Shown here: in pieces, positions 19,110 through 28,689 of the stretch
Layout: each line of letters starts with the position of its first letter
Position numbering within the stretch: the first letter of the stretch is position 1
DNA from: Coxiellaceae bacterium
GTDB lineage: Bacteria > Pseudomonadota > Gammaproteobacteria > Coxiellales > Coxiellaceae
Assembly (NCBI GenBank): GCA_029212885.1
Contig: JARGPC010000002.1
Span: forward strand, 104,474 to 168,473
Length of the DNA: 64,000 nt
Reading direction: 5' to 3'
Notes under the pieces: model-generated
What the model saw: the letters and a program-made list of their open reading frames with translations, nothing else
The model's database searches: none
What the model was told of the DNA's origin: nothing
Position numbers and translations under genes: made by a program

Positions 19110-20755
19110 TACCGGGGGGGGTCGACTTCTTCTTCGTTTCTTTCAATGCTAGTTGGTGGTTTAAATAGCGCTGCAGTCAGTGTTTTATAACGGCGGTGAT
19201 GCGTGATGGCTGTCTTGCTGTCAGGGCTAATCAATGCTGCTAAGTCTGTTAGCTGTAAAATAGTGGTATGTACTTTGTGGATAGCGTCGTGATTTTGTAT
19301 TTCGATTGGTGCTGATTTGAGGCCTGTTATAGTGCTCACATGCTCGGCTATTAAAGCGGTTGTGGCTTGATGCATTTGCTGTTTAGCCCAAGAAAAAATC
19401 TCATCGATGTGTTCTGTGTAGCTAAAACTGACATCAAAAGTCTTATAACTAGAAAATAAATGTTTATATAAGCCTTTTAATTCGTGAGCGCGACAAACTA
19501 CATTTTTATACTGGTCTAATACAATGCAATCTTTACCCCAGGTGGTTGGGTCGTGTAAATTGCTGCGTGGGTCGCGATCAATCGCAATAAAAAAATGATG
19601 CATGCCATCAGCGTTTAGCGCTTCAACGCGGTGGATATGATGCGCTGGTATTGCTGTTCCGTCTACATCAATCGTGGTGTTGGCTATTTCTAATAAAGCG
19701 GCTGCTTGGCGAGTTTCACAATTGCCTGCACGAAAAAGTTGATGCAGATAGGCGTATATTGTGGTTTGTACAATAGTGGTATGCAGCGGAGGTAGTTGCC
19801 TGCTTGTTTTCTCAATATAGCGCGTGACGACTTTAGTATAAATGGCCTCAACCAGGGCATAGTAGGGTAAAGCAGTTATTGGTTTTTCATAACTGGTTGC
19901 CTCGCCATAAGATGTTCGCTTAGAGGATTGGATATAGAAGCGGCTGGTGTCGGGTTCAAGAGGTTCTAGCAATGTCACACCAAAGGTTCTTGTTTTAAAT
20001 AGGTAGTCACCAACACGATTACCAGTGGCTAATGGGAATTGTGACTGCATCCCCAATAAAACTTTTAAACCTAGCGCATAGGCTTTTGGCATTTCACCTG
20101 TGGTGTGCATTGCCTGGTAGTGACGGGTGGGGTATTGCGCTGACGTGCTTATTGATACTTCTGTATTATAGTGTTCGCTTAAAACATCTAATAAAGGGCC
20201 GGGTGGTACAGGCTCAAATGATAGGTTTAGTTTTTTGAGCGGAATATATGCCGCAGGCTTGCCTTCGTTATCGGGTAACACGGCCCAATTTCTCATAGTG
20301 CCTTTTTTGTCGACGAGTTTACTGCAGCTTAGCTGGCAATATTGCATGATGGTAATGTGGTCAGCATCGCGAAATAAAAGGCTGGAACCGTTGCTGAGCG
20401 CTTGGCTGACGAGTGGTTGGTATATGGCGGGATTGGTCTCCGCGATTAAAATCAATTTTAATAGATAGGGTGAATATTGAATGTCGCTATCGTTTAAGTT
20501 TATACCTTTGTCTAGTAGGGTTTGTAAAGTGCCCATTTGCGTTTTGTTAATCAGATAAGGTGGCTCTTGTGTGGTGTGTAATGCAAATTCCAACAACAGT
20601 TTGTCGTGTTTGACGGTTGGTGGGGTGGAGGGCTCAATAAATTGACTCAGAGTTGCGTCAGGTAGACTGGCAACAAATGCGATTATTTCGGCTTTAGTTG
20701 TTTCTGGTTTGCTCGTTAATGTAGCAAATATGGCGGCTCGCATCTGCAGATTCAC
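19043..20755 (-). CDS. Candidate papain-like cysteine protease or transglutaminase-like effector
   Basis: A 570-residue protein of no recognised family. The central part has the ordered set FRAGNCETRQ (C346), GMHHFFIAIDR (H386/H387) and CIVLDQYKN (D414). This is the order and spacing of Cys, His and Asp in papain-like and transglutaminase-like folds, including secreted effectors with a GNC motif on the catalytic helix. No signal peptide or membrane span is visible. Start is GTG 20755 or ATG 20743. It has a PmrA-like promoter. The last 22 codons run into rimI, beyond a run of eight C in the coding strand; one base fewer would end the protein 5 codons past the tract. Enzymatic role is inferred. 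Confidence 0.72.
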   Translation of the reverse strand: MNLQMRAAIFATLTSKPETTKAEIIAFVASLPDATLSQFIEPSTPPTVKHDKLLLEFALHTTQEPPYLINKTQMGTLQTLLDKGINLNDSDIQYSPYLLKLILIAETNPAIYQPLVSQALSNGSSLLFRDADHITIMQYCQLSCSKLVDKKGTMRNWAVLPDNEGKPAAYIPLKKLNLSFEPVPPGPLLDVLSEHYNTEVSISTSAQYPTRHYQAMHTTGEMPKAYALGLKVLLGMQSQFPLATGNRVGDYLFKTRTFGVTLLEPLEPDTSRFYIQSSKRTSYGEATSYEKPITALPYYALVEAIYTKVVTRYIEKTSRQLPPLHTTIVQTTIYAYLHQLFRAGNCETRQAAALLEIANTTIDVDGTAIPAHHIHRVEALNADGMHHFFIAIDRDPRSNLHDPTTWGKDCIVLDQYKNVVCRAHELKGLYKHLFSSYKTFDVSFSYTEHIDEIFSWAKQQMHQATTALIAEHVSTITGLKSAPIEIQNHDAIHKVHTTILQLTDLAALISPDSKTAITHHRRYKTLTAALFKPPTSIERNEEEVDPPRYHSSVMILRNIIMASSRPSSVG

Positions 20756-20780
20756 TATTAATTATAATTAGATATATAGA

Positions 20781-20813
20781 ATTCTAGTATATTGATATTA
20801 AGGATTTATTAGG
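20781..20813 (-). promoter_or_regulatory. PmrA-box-like promoter of the 570-residue gene
   Basis: On the minus strand, half-sites CCTAATAAA (20813-20805) and CTTAATATC (20802-20794) have an 11-bp period. They are followed after exactly 7 bp by the -10 element TAGAAT (20786-20781). The second half-site is close to the Legionella PmrA half-site; the first is weaker. Confidence 0.6.
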
Positions 20814-20865
20814 GTGAGAGTGTGTTTCAGCTGTTTAATCTACTGAGAATGTTTGCTGGAGGGTT

Positions 20866-21399
20866 TTAATTGCCTCTGTAGGTTGGTAGTGAGTCTGAGA
20901 AAAACTCACTGATCAGTAATGGCAATTGTTTGATATAAAACACTGATCGGCGCGCATAAATCACACCGCTTGAGTTGTCGCTTAGTGGCAACAGGCCTGC
21001 ATCATAGTCTAAGGGTAATGTGGAAAATTCAAAGGCTGATCGTGTGACATCGGGGTTGTTGTAAAGCATATTGACCCCCATCGGTTTATCGATCAAGTTA
21101 TCAAAGGCGGCCTGTTGGCTTAAGTAAGTGACTTCGGGTATCACCACACGTGCAAATGTCCACGCGTGTTCATCACCAAAGAAAGCGACGCGTCGAATCA
21201 TATAAGGTGCTGTTTGATTTAAACGCTTAATTTCGTCTGTCTGCACGTTATCAAATTGCATCGATAGTAATTGCATGCGCAGTTTATTGCAGTGTTTCTC
21301 CAAGGCTTCGGTGAGAATATAAGGTTGTGTTAGCCAAGCGTGCTGATTAGATGGACATGTGGGTGTTAGCTGCTTTGTATCATGATGCCATTTAATCAT
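20866..21399 (-). CDS. ubiC: Chorismate-pyruvate lyase
   Basis: A 177-residue protein matching UbiC, which converts chorismate to 4-hydroxybenzoate for ubiquinone synthesis. Visible features are RRVAFFGDEHAWTFARVVIP, IDKPMGVNMLYNNP, the segment around RSAFEFS, and YARRSVFYIKQLPLLISEFF near the C-terminus, in the order seen in the family. It lies next to pabB and pabA, which use the same substrate, but a repeat element separates them and no UbiA is adjacent. Confidence 0.87.
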   Translation of the reverse strand: MIKWHHDTKQLTPTCPSNQHAWLTQPYILTEALEKHCNKLRMQLLSMQFDNVQTDEIKRLNQTAPYMIRRVAFFGDEHAWTFARVVIPEVTYLSQQAAFDNLIDKPMGVNMLYNNPDVTRSAFEFSTLPLDYDAGLLPLSDNSSGVIYARRSVFYIKQLPLLISEFFSDSLPTYRGN

Positions 21400-21440
21400 T
21401 TTTAGCTCTCCTATAATTACTGTTGATGCATTGCTTGGTT

Positions 21441-21521
21441 GTCATCCCGCACCCCGATGCGGGATCTATATATTACCCTGGATCCCGGATAATCGACTTA
21501 TACGTCGATTTCCGGGATGAC
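21441..21521. repeat. GTCATCCCG palindromic element reaching into pabB
   Basis: Inverted-repeat element with outer arms GTCATCCCG and CGGGATGAC. Its right part (21498-21521) lies inside the pabB reading frame and supplies the final codons and stop. The left part is intergenic between ubiC and pabB. Confidence 0.85.
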
Positions 21522-22811
21522 AGCCGGTGATACCGTTTGATTCAACGTTGCGGTAATGCGACTAATCTTGTCTAACGTTTCTTGGTATTCGGCTTCAGCC
21601 GTTGAATCAGCCACAATGCCGCCACCAGCCCAGCAATAGATCTGTTGCTGGCTAGCAACGCAGCTGCGAATCGCAATGTTGCTATCCATATTGCCGTCGT
21701 AACTGATATAACCCAAGCTGCCACAATAAATACTGCGACGATAGTGCTCGAGTTCTTCGATAATTTGCATCGCACGAATTTTGGGTGCGCCAGTAATCGA
21801 GCCACCAGGAAAAGCACGTTGCAATAAATCTACTGGCGTGAGCTCTGGATCCAATTGTCCCGTCACGGTGCTCACTAAATGGTGCACAGCGGGGTAGCTT
21901 TCTAAGGCAAATAATGAGGGTACTTTAACAGAGCCGACTTGGCAGCTACGGCCTAAGTCATTACGCAGTAAATCGACAATCATTAAGTTTTCAGCGCGAT
22001 CTTTTTCGCTATTCAATAATTCATCGGCTAGCTGCTTGTCGACAAGTGGGTCGCTATGCCGTGGACGCGTGCCTTTAATCGGTTTGGTTTCAACATGGCC
22101 GTGATGGCACTGAATAAAACGTTCAGGCGAGCAGCTGATAATATCGCCTTGTTCAAGTCGCATAAAGGCTGAAAACGGAGCTGGATTATGTTGGCGCAAT
22201 AATTGATAGGCTTTAAATGCATCACCTTCATAGGGTGCCGAAAAGCGCTGTGCCAAATTGACTTGGTAACAATCGCCAGCGGTAATATAGTTTTTAATTT
22301 TTTCGAATGCAGCTTGATAGCTCGCAGCCGATTGGTTGGCACTAAATGGTTTTGTTAAACAAAATGAGCGGGATTGATGATTATTTTTCAGATGCTGTTG
22401 CAGCCATTGCCAATGCTTTTCGTCATTGTTCTGGTTTACATAAACAGTGGTGCGTTGGTTGTGGTCGGTGATAATGGCCCAGTCATAAATGCCGACAGCT
22501 ATAATGGGCATATTGATATCGTGGTTGATGCGTTTGTTAATTGGGTTGTTGCTTAAATTGGCATCATAACCAAAGTAGCCGAGAGCGCCACCACAAAAGG
22601 GCAGTTGATTTGAGTCAATAATTACCTGTTGATTTAAGGCCTGTTGTAATTGTGCCCAGTCGGGCTTGGTTATTTTTTGTTTAGGATTGGCGCTGACGAT
22701 ATCGAAACGACCTACGCCAGTGCTGTCTAAGGCAATAGGCCAATCTTGATCAAGTAAGCATCGTTGCAGTTGGCTGGCGTCTGGTTGATAGTCGAGTGAT
22801 TTTATTATCAT
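21498..22811 (-). CDS. pabB: Aminodeoxychorismate synthase component I
   Basis: A 437-residue chorismate-binding enzyme that, with PabA, makes 4-amino-4-deoxychorismate for folate. The PIKGTRPRH motif has the lysine typical of PabB rather than anthranilate synthase TrpE. The C-terminal block FPGGSITGAPKIRAMQIIEELE is intact. The start overlaps the pabA stop by 4 bp (ATGA). The last seven residues, VIPEIDV, and the stop are encoded by a palindromic repeat element, so the tail is probably a late addition. Confidence 0.93.
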   Translation of the reverse strand: MIIKSLDYQPDASQLQRCLLDQDWPIALDSTGVGRFDIVSANPKQKITKPDWAQLQQALNQQVIIDSNQLPFCGGALGYFGYDANLSNNPINKRINHDINMPIIAVGIYDWAIITDHNQRTTVYVNQNNDEKHWQWLQQHLKNNHQSRSFCLTKPFSANQSAASYQAAFEKIKNYITAGDCYQVNLAQRFSAPYEGDAFKAYQLLRQHNPAPFSAFMRLEQGDIISCSPERFIQCHHGHVETKPIKGTRPRHSDPLVDKQLADELLNSEKDRAENLMIVDLLRNDLGRSCQVGSVKVPSLFALESYPAVHHLVSTVTGQLDPELTPVDLLQRAFPGGSITGAPKIRAMQIIEELEHYRRSIYCGSLGYISYDGNMDSNIAIRSCVASQQQIYCWAGGGIVADSTAEAEYQETLDKISRITATLNQTVSPAVIPEIDV

Positions 22812-23395
22812 GCGATCACTGCCTGTTGTAAAAAGTTACTTAATAATTGATGTCCATGCTCGGTCAAGATAGCCTCGGGATGAAATTGTACGCCAGAAAT
22901 AGGCAGTTGTTTGTGCTGAATGGCCATGATCTCTTGCGGTTGTTTATCGTCAATACTCACTGCGCTGACCTCAAAACAATCAGGCAGGGTCGTCGGATCG
23001 ATGGTTAAAGAGTGATACCTTGTTACATTAAAAGTATTCGGTATTTTATTGAATATTATGCTTTTGTTATGTTCTGCTTTTGACAGTTTGCCGTGCATGA
23101 TGCGTTGTGCTTGCTGGATGCGTGCACCAAAAGCTTGAGCTATAGCTTGGTGCCCAAGGCAGACGCCGAGAATTGGAATTTTATCTCTAAAGTATTTGAT
23201 TAGTTCAATGGAGATGCCGCTTTGATCGGGGGTGCAAGGGCCCGGGGAAATAACCAAGTGAGTTGGGTCGAGTGCAATGCATGCGTTTAAGTCAATTTGA
23301 TCGTTTCGATAGACGGAAACTTGTGCGCCCAGCTGGCGTAAATATTGTACCAGGTTGTATGTAAATGAATCGTAATTGTCGATAAGTAATACCAT
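22808..23395 (-). CDS. pabA: Glutamine amidotransferase subunit of aminodeoxychorismate synthase
   Basis: A 195-residue class I glutamine amidotransferase. It has NYDSFTYNLVQYL, the nucleophile loop LGVCLGHQAIAQAFG and the catalytic HPE in GVQFHPEAILTEHG. It feeds ammonia to PabB. The start at MVLLIDNYD is chosen on family alignment; an in-frame start 20 codons earlier adds unrelated residues. In some bacteria one such subunit serves both PabB and TrpE. Confidence 0.92.
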   Translation of the reverse strand: MVLLIDNYDSFTYNLVQYLRQLGAQVSVYRNDQIDLNACIALDPTHLVISPGPCTPDQSGISIELIKYFRDKIPILGVCLGHQAIAQAFGARIQQAQRIMHGKLSKAEHNKSIIFNKIPNTFNVTRYHSLTIDPTTLPDCFEVSAVSIDDKQPQEIMAIQHKQLPISGVQFHPEAILTEHGHQLLSNFLQQAVIA

Positions 23396-23498
23396 GCGTT
23401 GCAGTGTAACTGCTTTGCTAGAAGCGTCAAGTACTGGTGTTAACTGATTGCACACTATATAATGGCAAGCTGTGTGTTGTAAATGAAAGCAGGATTGA

Positions 23499-24584
23499 AT
23501 GAAGTTATTTCGAGAGTTGTTTTGTTTGTTTTTAGTGCTATCGATTGGAGTGTTAGGCTATCAACAAATGGCATTCGCTGAAAAAAAACCTTCCAAGAAT
23601 AAAACCATAACAACCGCCAGCTTGGTGAATAAACCTGTTGTTGTGCAAGTAGCAAAAGCTAAAGTTGAAACCCTACCTATTTATGTCGATGCGCTGGGCA
23701 GTTTGAGTGCAGTCAATCGGGTGACGGTGAGCAGTGAAACGGCTGGTCGTGTCGCACAGATCTTTTTTAAGGACGGCCAAATGGTGGGTAAAGATATGCC
23801 CATATTGAAACTTGACGATAGCAGCGCTAGAGCCAACTACAATGTGTCGGTCACCACGCTAAATGTAAATCGTAAAAAATATAAGCGTGGTAAAGCTATT
23901 TTACCCATTGGCGGTATGTCGACCCAGCAAGTGGAAGAATTAAAGGCTGCATTAGAAAATAATGACTCTCGCGTAAAAAGGGATTTGGCTATTCTTTCAC
24001 AACAGACCATGACGGCACCATTTAGCGGCACCTTGGGAGCGTTTAATGTGCAGGTCGGTGACTATGTGAGTGCTGGCGACCCCATTGTGACTTTGGTCAG
24101 CCGAAAAACTTTATTGGTGGATTTCAATGTGTCTCAAGCTAAATTACCCCATTTACAAATGAGCCAATTGGTTAGAATCACAGTTGATGCTTATCCCAAA
24201 AAAGTATTTTATGGCACGGTAAACTTTATCTCGCCAACGGTTAGCAAAACGACACGAGCAGTGCAAGTGCAAGCATTGGTACAAAATAAATCTAATGAGT
24301 TGTCACCGGGGATGTTCTGCCATGTGCAACAACAAATCGGTGTGAATAAGAATGCACTTGTGGTACCTGAAGTAGCGGTTAATGCTGATATTAAAGGTTA
24401 CTACGTCTATAAGCTGGTAGGCAAAAAAGCAGTAAAAGCATATGTAACACCAGGGACCAGCCAGAAAGGTATGGTGCAAATTTCGCAAGGATTAAACGCG
24501 GGCGACACCGTAGTTACTGCAGGTCAGCAAAAACTGCAGGATGGAAGTACGGTGATTATTAGTAGCAATAATAGTGGTAGTTAA
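23499..24584 (+). CDS. RND efflux periplasmic adaptor
   Basis: A 361-residue membrane-fusion protein with an N-terminal signal or anchor. It has split lipoyl domains (VSSETAGRVAQIFFKDGQMV; MTAPFSGTLGAFNVQVGDYV), a short coiled-coil hairpin and a beta-barrel. It lies 3 nt before the RND pump gene, so the two form one unit. Members of this branch work with HAE1-type pumps and a TolC-type channel, neither specified here. Confidence 0.92.
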   Translation: MKLFRELFCLFLVLSIGVLGYQQMAFAEKKPSKNKTITTASLVNKPVVVQVAKAKVETLPIYVDALGSLSAVNRVTVSSETAGRVAQIFFKDGQMVGKDMPILKLDDSSARANYNVSVTTLNVNRKKYKRGKAILPIGGMSTQQVEELKAALENNDSRVKRDLAILSQQTMTAPFSGTLGAFNVQVGDYVSAGDPIVTLVSRKTLLVDFNVSQAKLPHLQMSQLVRITVDAYPKKVFYGTVNFISPTVSKTTRAVQVQALVQNKSNELSPGMFCHVQQQIGVNKNALVVPEVAVNADIKGYYVYKLVGKKAVKAYVTPGTSQKGMVQISQGLNAGDTVVTAGQQKLQDGSTVIISSNNSGS

Positions 24585-24587
24585 ATT

Positions 24588-27500
24588 TTGAAGTTACCTG
24601 AACTGTGTATACGTCAACCTGTTTTATCCATCGTACTGAGCTTGGTGCTAGTGGTGTTGGGTGTGGTGGGCTTCAATCGCTTAGAATTGCTTTTCTTCCC
24701 AAAGTTGACTTTACCGGTTGTTAATATTCGTACCCATTATCAAGGCGCAAGTGCCGAGTTAATGGAATCGCAAATCACCACGCGCTTAGAGAATGCTGTT
24801 GCGGGTGTGCAAAATATTCAATCGATTAGCTCGAACAGTTGGACTGGCGGTAGTTCAATTAACGTGCAGTTCCGCATAGGCGGTGATTTTGAATCTGAAG
24901 CAGCGCAAGTGCGCGATAAGGTGTCAGGGCAGCGTCAATACCTCCCTTCCGATGCCGATGCGCCAAGCATTACGGTGGGTGTTAAAGGCCCTGAGCTGAT
25001 GGATATTGGCATCGTCGATAAGCATCGTAGCGCTAAAGAAATCCGTGATTATGTTGAGTCCTATGTGCAACCGGTGTTTCGGCAATTGAAGGGGGTGGGG
25101 CAAGTCAGTATCGATGGTGCCAGCGATTATGCCATGCGCATATGGTTGAATTCGCAAGCGATGGCTGCGAAAAATGTGACTGTTGATGATGTTAAAAAAG
25201 CACTAACAGCGAATAACATTTATTTCCCTGCTGGACATATTGAAGAGCCTAATCGCAATTACAGCATTGTATCGAATACGCAACTAAAAAATGCAGATGA
25301 CTTTGCCAATATTATTGTGACGCACAATGCGACGGGCACTATACGCTTAAAAGACGTAGCGCAAGTGAAGTTGGGCAGTCGCAGCTTGACGGATTCGCCA
25401 ATGCTGATTAATGGTCAGCAAGGCATTATGTTGCGTATTAAACCGTTGCAATCAGCTAACCCGTTAGAAGTCGCCAAAGAGATTCGCCAGTCACTTCAAC
25501 AGGTCAAACAAAACCTGCCGCCCGGTATGCAAATGAACGTGGTATTTGATGCGTCACGATTTTTGAAGTCATCAGTCAGTGAAACCTTTAAAGCGATTGG
25601 TGAAGCGGTCATATTGGTGATTTTAGTAGTGATGTTATTTATAGGGTCACTGCGTGCTTCATTGGTGCCCATTATTACTATACCGGTTAGCTTGATTGGT
25701 GTGTTTGGTTTTATTTATGTGCTCGGCTTTTCGATCAATATGATGTCGTTATTGGCGATTGTGCTCTCGATTGGTTTGGTGGTTGATGATGCGATTGTGA
25801 TGATGGAAAACATCCATCGCCATATTGAGCAAGGTATGTCGCCGATGGACGCGGCACTCAAAGGCAGCAATGAAATTACCGGTGCTGTGATTGCTATGGG
25901 CTTAACGTTGGTAGCGGTGTATGCGCCCATTGGTATGGTGCAAGGGTTTACGGCAGTGCTGTTTCAGCAATTTGCCTTTACGTTGGCTGGGGCGGTTGTG
26001 ATTTCTGCTTTTGTTGCATTGACCTTATCGCCAATGATGTGTTCACGTATTTTGGTAGTGGGGCAACATCAAAATAAGTTTGCTGATAAAATTGATCGTG
26101 TATTTAGCTGGCTTACTCATGGTTATCAAGCATTATTAACCGTTTGCTTAAGGGCGCGCTATATTGTCTTGTTAGCATTGGTCGCAATTGCTTTATCAGG
26201 TTGGGCGATTTTTGCTAGTTTATCTTCTGAATTTCTACCCAAAGAAGATTTTGGTTATTTTAACGTCAGTGTTACGGCACCTACCGGCGCTAATCTAGCG
26301 TATACTTTGCGCTACATGGCAGAGGTTGAAAAAATACTGAAAAAATTTCCTGATATTGTTGAGGTGGTTAATCAAATTGGTTCTAGCGGTGCGAATATTG
26401 GCGCTACTTTAAAGCCATGGGGTGTGCGCAAACAAACCACTGCTGAATTGTTGAAAAAAATTAACCCGCTTATTGCGCGTATTCCTGGCATTGATGCTTC
26501 AGCCTTTATACCTGATATCGTTAGCTATGGTGAGCAAGGCTCAGATATTACATATAACTTTTTAACCGCTCGTGATTATAAAGATTTATTGCCATCAATT
26601 GATGCTACGCTAGAAAAGCTTAAAGCTTATCCAGGCGTGCAAAATGTGCAAACCAATTTAAAATATAATGCGGAAGAGTATGCGATTACTATTAACCGAG
26701 ATTTAGCGGCAGAGTTAGGTGTAAATATTCAAGATGTCGCCGATACGGTGAGTGCTATGATGAGCGGTAATCACTGGTCTGACGTGCAGTCAGGTAATCG
26801 CAGCTACCAGGTAATTGTGCAAATGGAACGAAAGGATTTGCAAGATTTTAGTGGTATTAATAAATTGTATGTGCGGAGTGCTGCAGGTGCTGGTGGTAAT
26901 TCAAATATGATTCCGGTGGCAAATTTGATTACGTTAACACCGACAATACGTCAAGGCAGTTTAACGCACTTTAATCGTATGCGGTCCGGTTATGTGACAG
27001 CGCGGGTCGCGCCAGGTTATACCGAGAGTAATGTGGTTAAATATATTCAACAGCTAACGCCTTCGGTTGTTACGCCGGATATACGCACGGCTTTCTCTGG
27101 TAAAGCGGAGCAATTTTTGCAGTCTTCAGGCAGTATGGGTGGCTTAATTATTATGTCGTTTATCTTTATTTATTTGGTGTTGGCAGCGCAATTTGGCAGC
27201 TTTTTGGACCCTTTGATCATCCTTATTGCAGTTCCATTTAGTATCGTAGGCGCATTATTATTTTTGAAAATCGGCGGTGGTACATTTAACTTATATTCGC
27301 AGATTGGTGTCATTACATTGATTGGTTTAATCAGTAAGCATGGTATATTAATTACGCAATTTATCAATGAGATGCGGCATCAAGGCCATGATCTGCGCTC
27401 TGCTATAATGGAGGGAGCAACCATCCGATTGCGCCCGATTTTAATGACAACAGCAGCGATGGTATTTGGAACGTTACCATTAGCATTAGCCTACGGGCCG

Positions 27501-27644
27501 GGTTCAGTTGGACGATATCAAATTGGTTTGGTGATTATCGGTGGGTTACTGTGCGGTACTTTCTTTTCTTTGGTGGTGGTACCGGTAATGTATTCATTTG
27601 TTGGCGGCTTGAAAAAAATTCAAGCGCCATTGGTTTCGGAGTAA
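24588..27644 (+). CDS. RND multidrug efflux pump (HAE1 type)
   Basis: A 1018-residue proton-driven exporter with 12 membrane segments and two large periplasmic loops. The proton-relay pair D400-D401 is visible in GLVVDDAIVMMENIHRHIE. FFPKL at residues 36-40 matches the usual FP..L opening. It starts at TTG, 3 nt after the adaptor stop, with the yheT-like gene following by 3 nt. The substrate cannot be inferred. Confidence 0.94.
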   Translation: MKLPELCIRQPVLSIVLSLVLVVLGVVGFNRLELLFFPKLTLPVVNIRTHYQGASAELMESQITTRLENAVAGVQNIQSISSNSWTGGSSINVQFRIGGDFESEAAQVRDKVSGQRQYLPSDADAPSITVGVKGPELMDIGIVDKHRSAKEIRDYVESYVQPVFRQLKGVGQVSIDGASDYAMRIWLNSQAMAAKNVTVDDVKKALTANNIYFPAGHIEEPNRNYSIVSNTQLKNADDFANIIVTHNATGTIRLKDVAQVKLGSRSLTDSPMLINGQQGIMLRIKPLQSANPLEVAKEIRQSLQQVKQNLPPGMQMNVVFDASRFLKSSVSETFKAIGEAVILVILVVMLFIGSLRASLVPIITIPVSLIGVFGFIYVLGFSINMMSLLAIVLSIGLVVDDAIVMMENIHRHIEQGMSPMDAALKGSNEITGAVIAMGLTLVAVYAPIGMVQGFTAVLFQQFAFTLAGAVVISAFVALTLSPMMCSRILVVGQHQNKFADKIDRVFSWLTHGYQALLTVCLRARYIVLLALVAIALSGWAIFASLSSEFLPKEDFGYFNVSVTAPTGANLAYTLRYMAEVEKILKKFPDIVEVVNQIGSSGANIGATLKPWGVRKQTTAELLKKINPLIARIPGIDASAFIPDIVSYGEQGSDITYNFLTARDYKDLLPSIDATLEKLKAYPGVQNVQTNLKYNAEEYAITINRDLAAELGVNIQDVADTVSAMMSGNHWSDVQSGNRSYQVIVQMERKDLQDFSGINKLYVRSAAGAGGNSNMIPVANLITLTPTIRQGSLTHFNRMRSGYVTARVAPGYTESNVVKYIQQLTPSVVTPDIRTAFSGKAEQFLQSSGSMGGLIIMSFIFIYLVLAAQFGSFLDPLIILIAVPFSIVGALLFLKIGGGTFNLYSQIGVITLIGLISKHGILITQFINEMRHQGHDLRSAIMEGATIRLRPILMTTAAMVFGTLPLALAYGPGSVGRYQIGLVIIGGLLCGTFFSLVVVPVMYSFVGGLKKIQAPLVSE

Positions 27645-27647
27645 ACA

Positions 27648-28634
27648 GTGTCTAAGCCAATCATAAAACAAGATTTTAAAAGCTTTATTATCAGTAAGTG
27701 GAACCGTAATCCACATGTGCAAACCTGCTTTCCTGCCGTATTTAGTCCCAACGCAAAATCCAAGCTTCGTTGGGAAGAATTTAATTTACCCGATGGTGAT
27801 TTCATCGATTGTTGTTGGGCGGGAGGTGTACACGGGCCGTTATTGATTATGTTGCATGGTATCGAAGGTTCAGTCAGTTCACATTATATCCAATCAAGTA
27901 TTGATGAATTTGTTTCCCAAGGTTGGCGGGTATTGGTGATGCATTTCCGTGGCTGCAGTGGTCGGATTAATCGTTTACGAAGAGCTTATCATAGCGGTGA
28001 TACCCAGGACTTTGATTATATTTTAAGAACCCTGGCGAAACGTTACCCACATACGCAAATGATGGCAATTGGTTTTTCATTAGGCGCTAATATCTTATTG
28101 AAGTACGTAGGTGAAAAAAAATACCCACCGCAACTAGTCGCTGCTGCAGCGATTTCTGTACCGTTTGATTTGGGCATGACGTCCGACTATATGCACCCGC
28201 TCTATCAATTACGCTTAACCACCAGTTTAAGCCGTAAACTGGTGCAGAAAATGAAAGCTGGGCATAAGTTCGCGATTACCGAAAGCGAAATGAAAGATAT
28301 CAAAAACCTGCGTGAATTTGATAATAAAATCACAGCGGACCTATACGACTTCCAAGATGCTGATGACTATTATGCGCAATGCAGTTGCCGGTCATTGCTG
28401 CCCAAAATTGAATTGCCGACCTTAATCTTACACGCACTCGATGATCCGTTTATACCTAAAGAGTGTGTGCCAGCCAGAGATGAAATATCGTCCTATTCAA
28501 CCTTAGAGATCACTCCGTATGGTGGTCACGTGGGTTTTGTTGCTGGTAAGCCTTGGAGTCCCATTTTTTGGATGCCGCATCGGGTTATCAGTTTTTTTAG
28601 AGAGCAACTTATGGCTCATCATGAGTCGTTGTAA
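27648..28634 (+). CDS. YheT-like alpha/beta hydrolase
   Basis: A 328-residue alpha/beta hydrolase of the YheT/ABHD1-3 group. Seen are the oxyanion region LHGIEGS, the nucleophile elbow GFSLGAN, an aspartate in LDDPFIP and the histidine in GGHVGFVAG. Members of this group act on lipid esters; the exact substrate in bacteria is unknown. It starts at GTG 3 nt after the RND gene and is probably co-transcribed. Confidence 0.88.
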   Translation: MSKPIIKQDFKSFIISKWNRNPHVQTCFPAVFSPNAKSKLRWEEFNLPDGDFIDCCWAGGVHGPLLIMLHGIEGSVSSHYIQSSIDEFVSQGWRVLVMHFRGCSGRINRLRRAYHSGDTQDFDYILRTLAKRYPHTQMMAIGFSLGANILLKYVGEKKYPPQLVAAAAISVPFDLGMTSDYMHPLYQLRLTTSLSRKLVQKMKAGHKFAITESEMKDIKNLREFDNKITADLYDFQDADDYYAQCSCRSLLPKIELPTLILHALDDPFIPKECVPARDEISSYSTLEITPYGGHVGFVAGKPWSPIFWMPHRVISFFREQLMAHHESL

Positions 28635-28689
28635 TTACGTTATCGCACCTTCAGTGGTGATGGTAAATAAAGCGTGATACAGTTTTACC

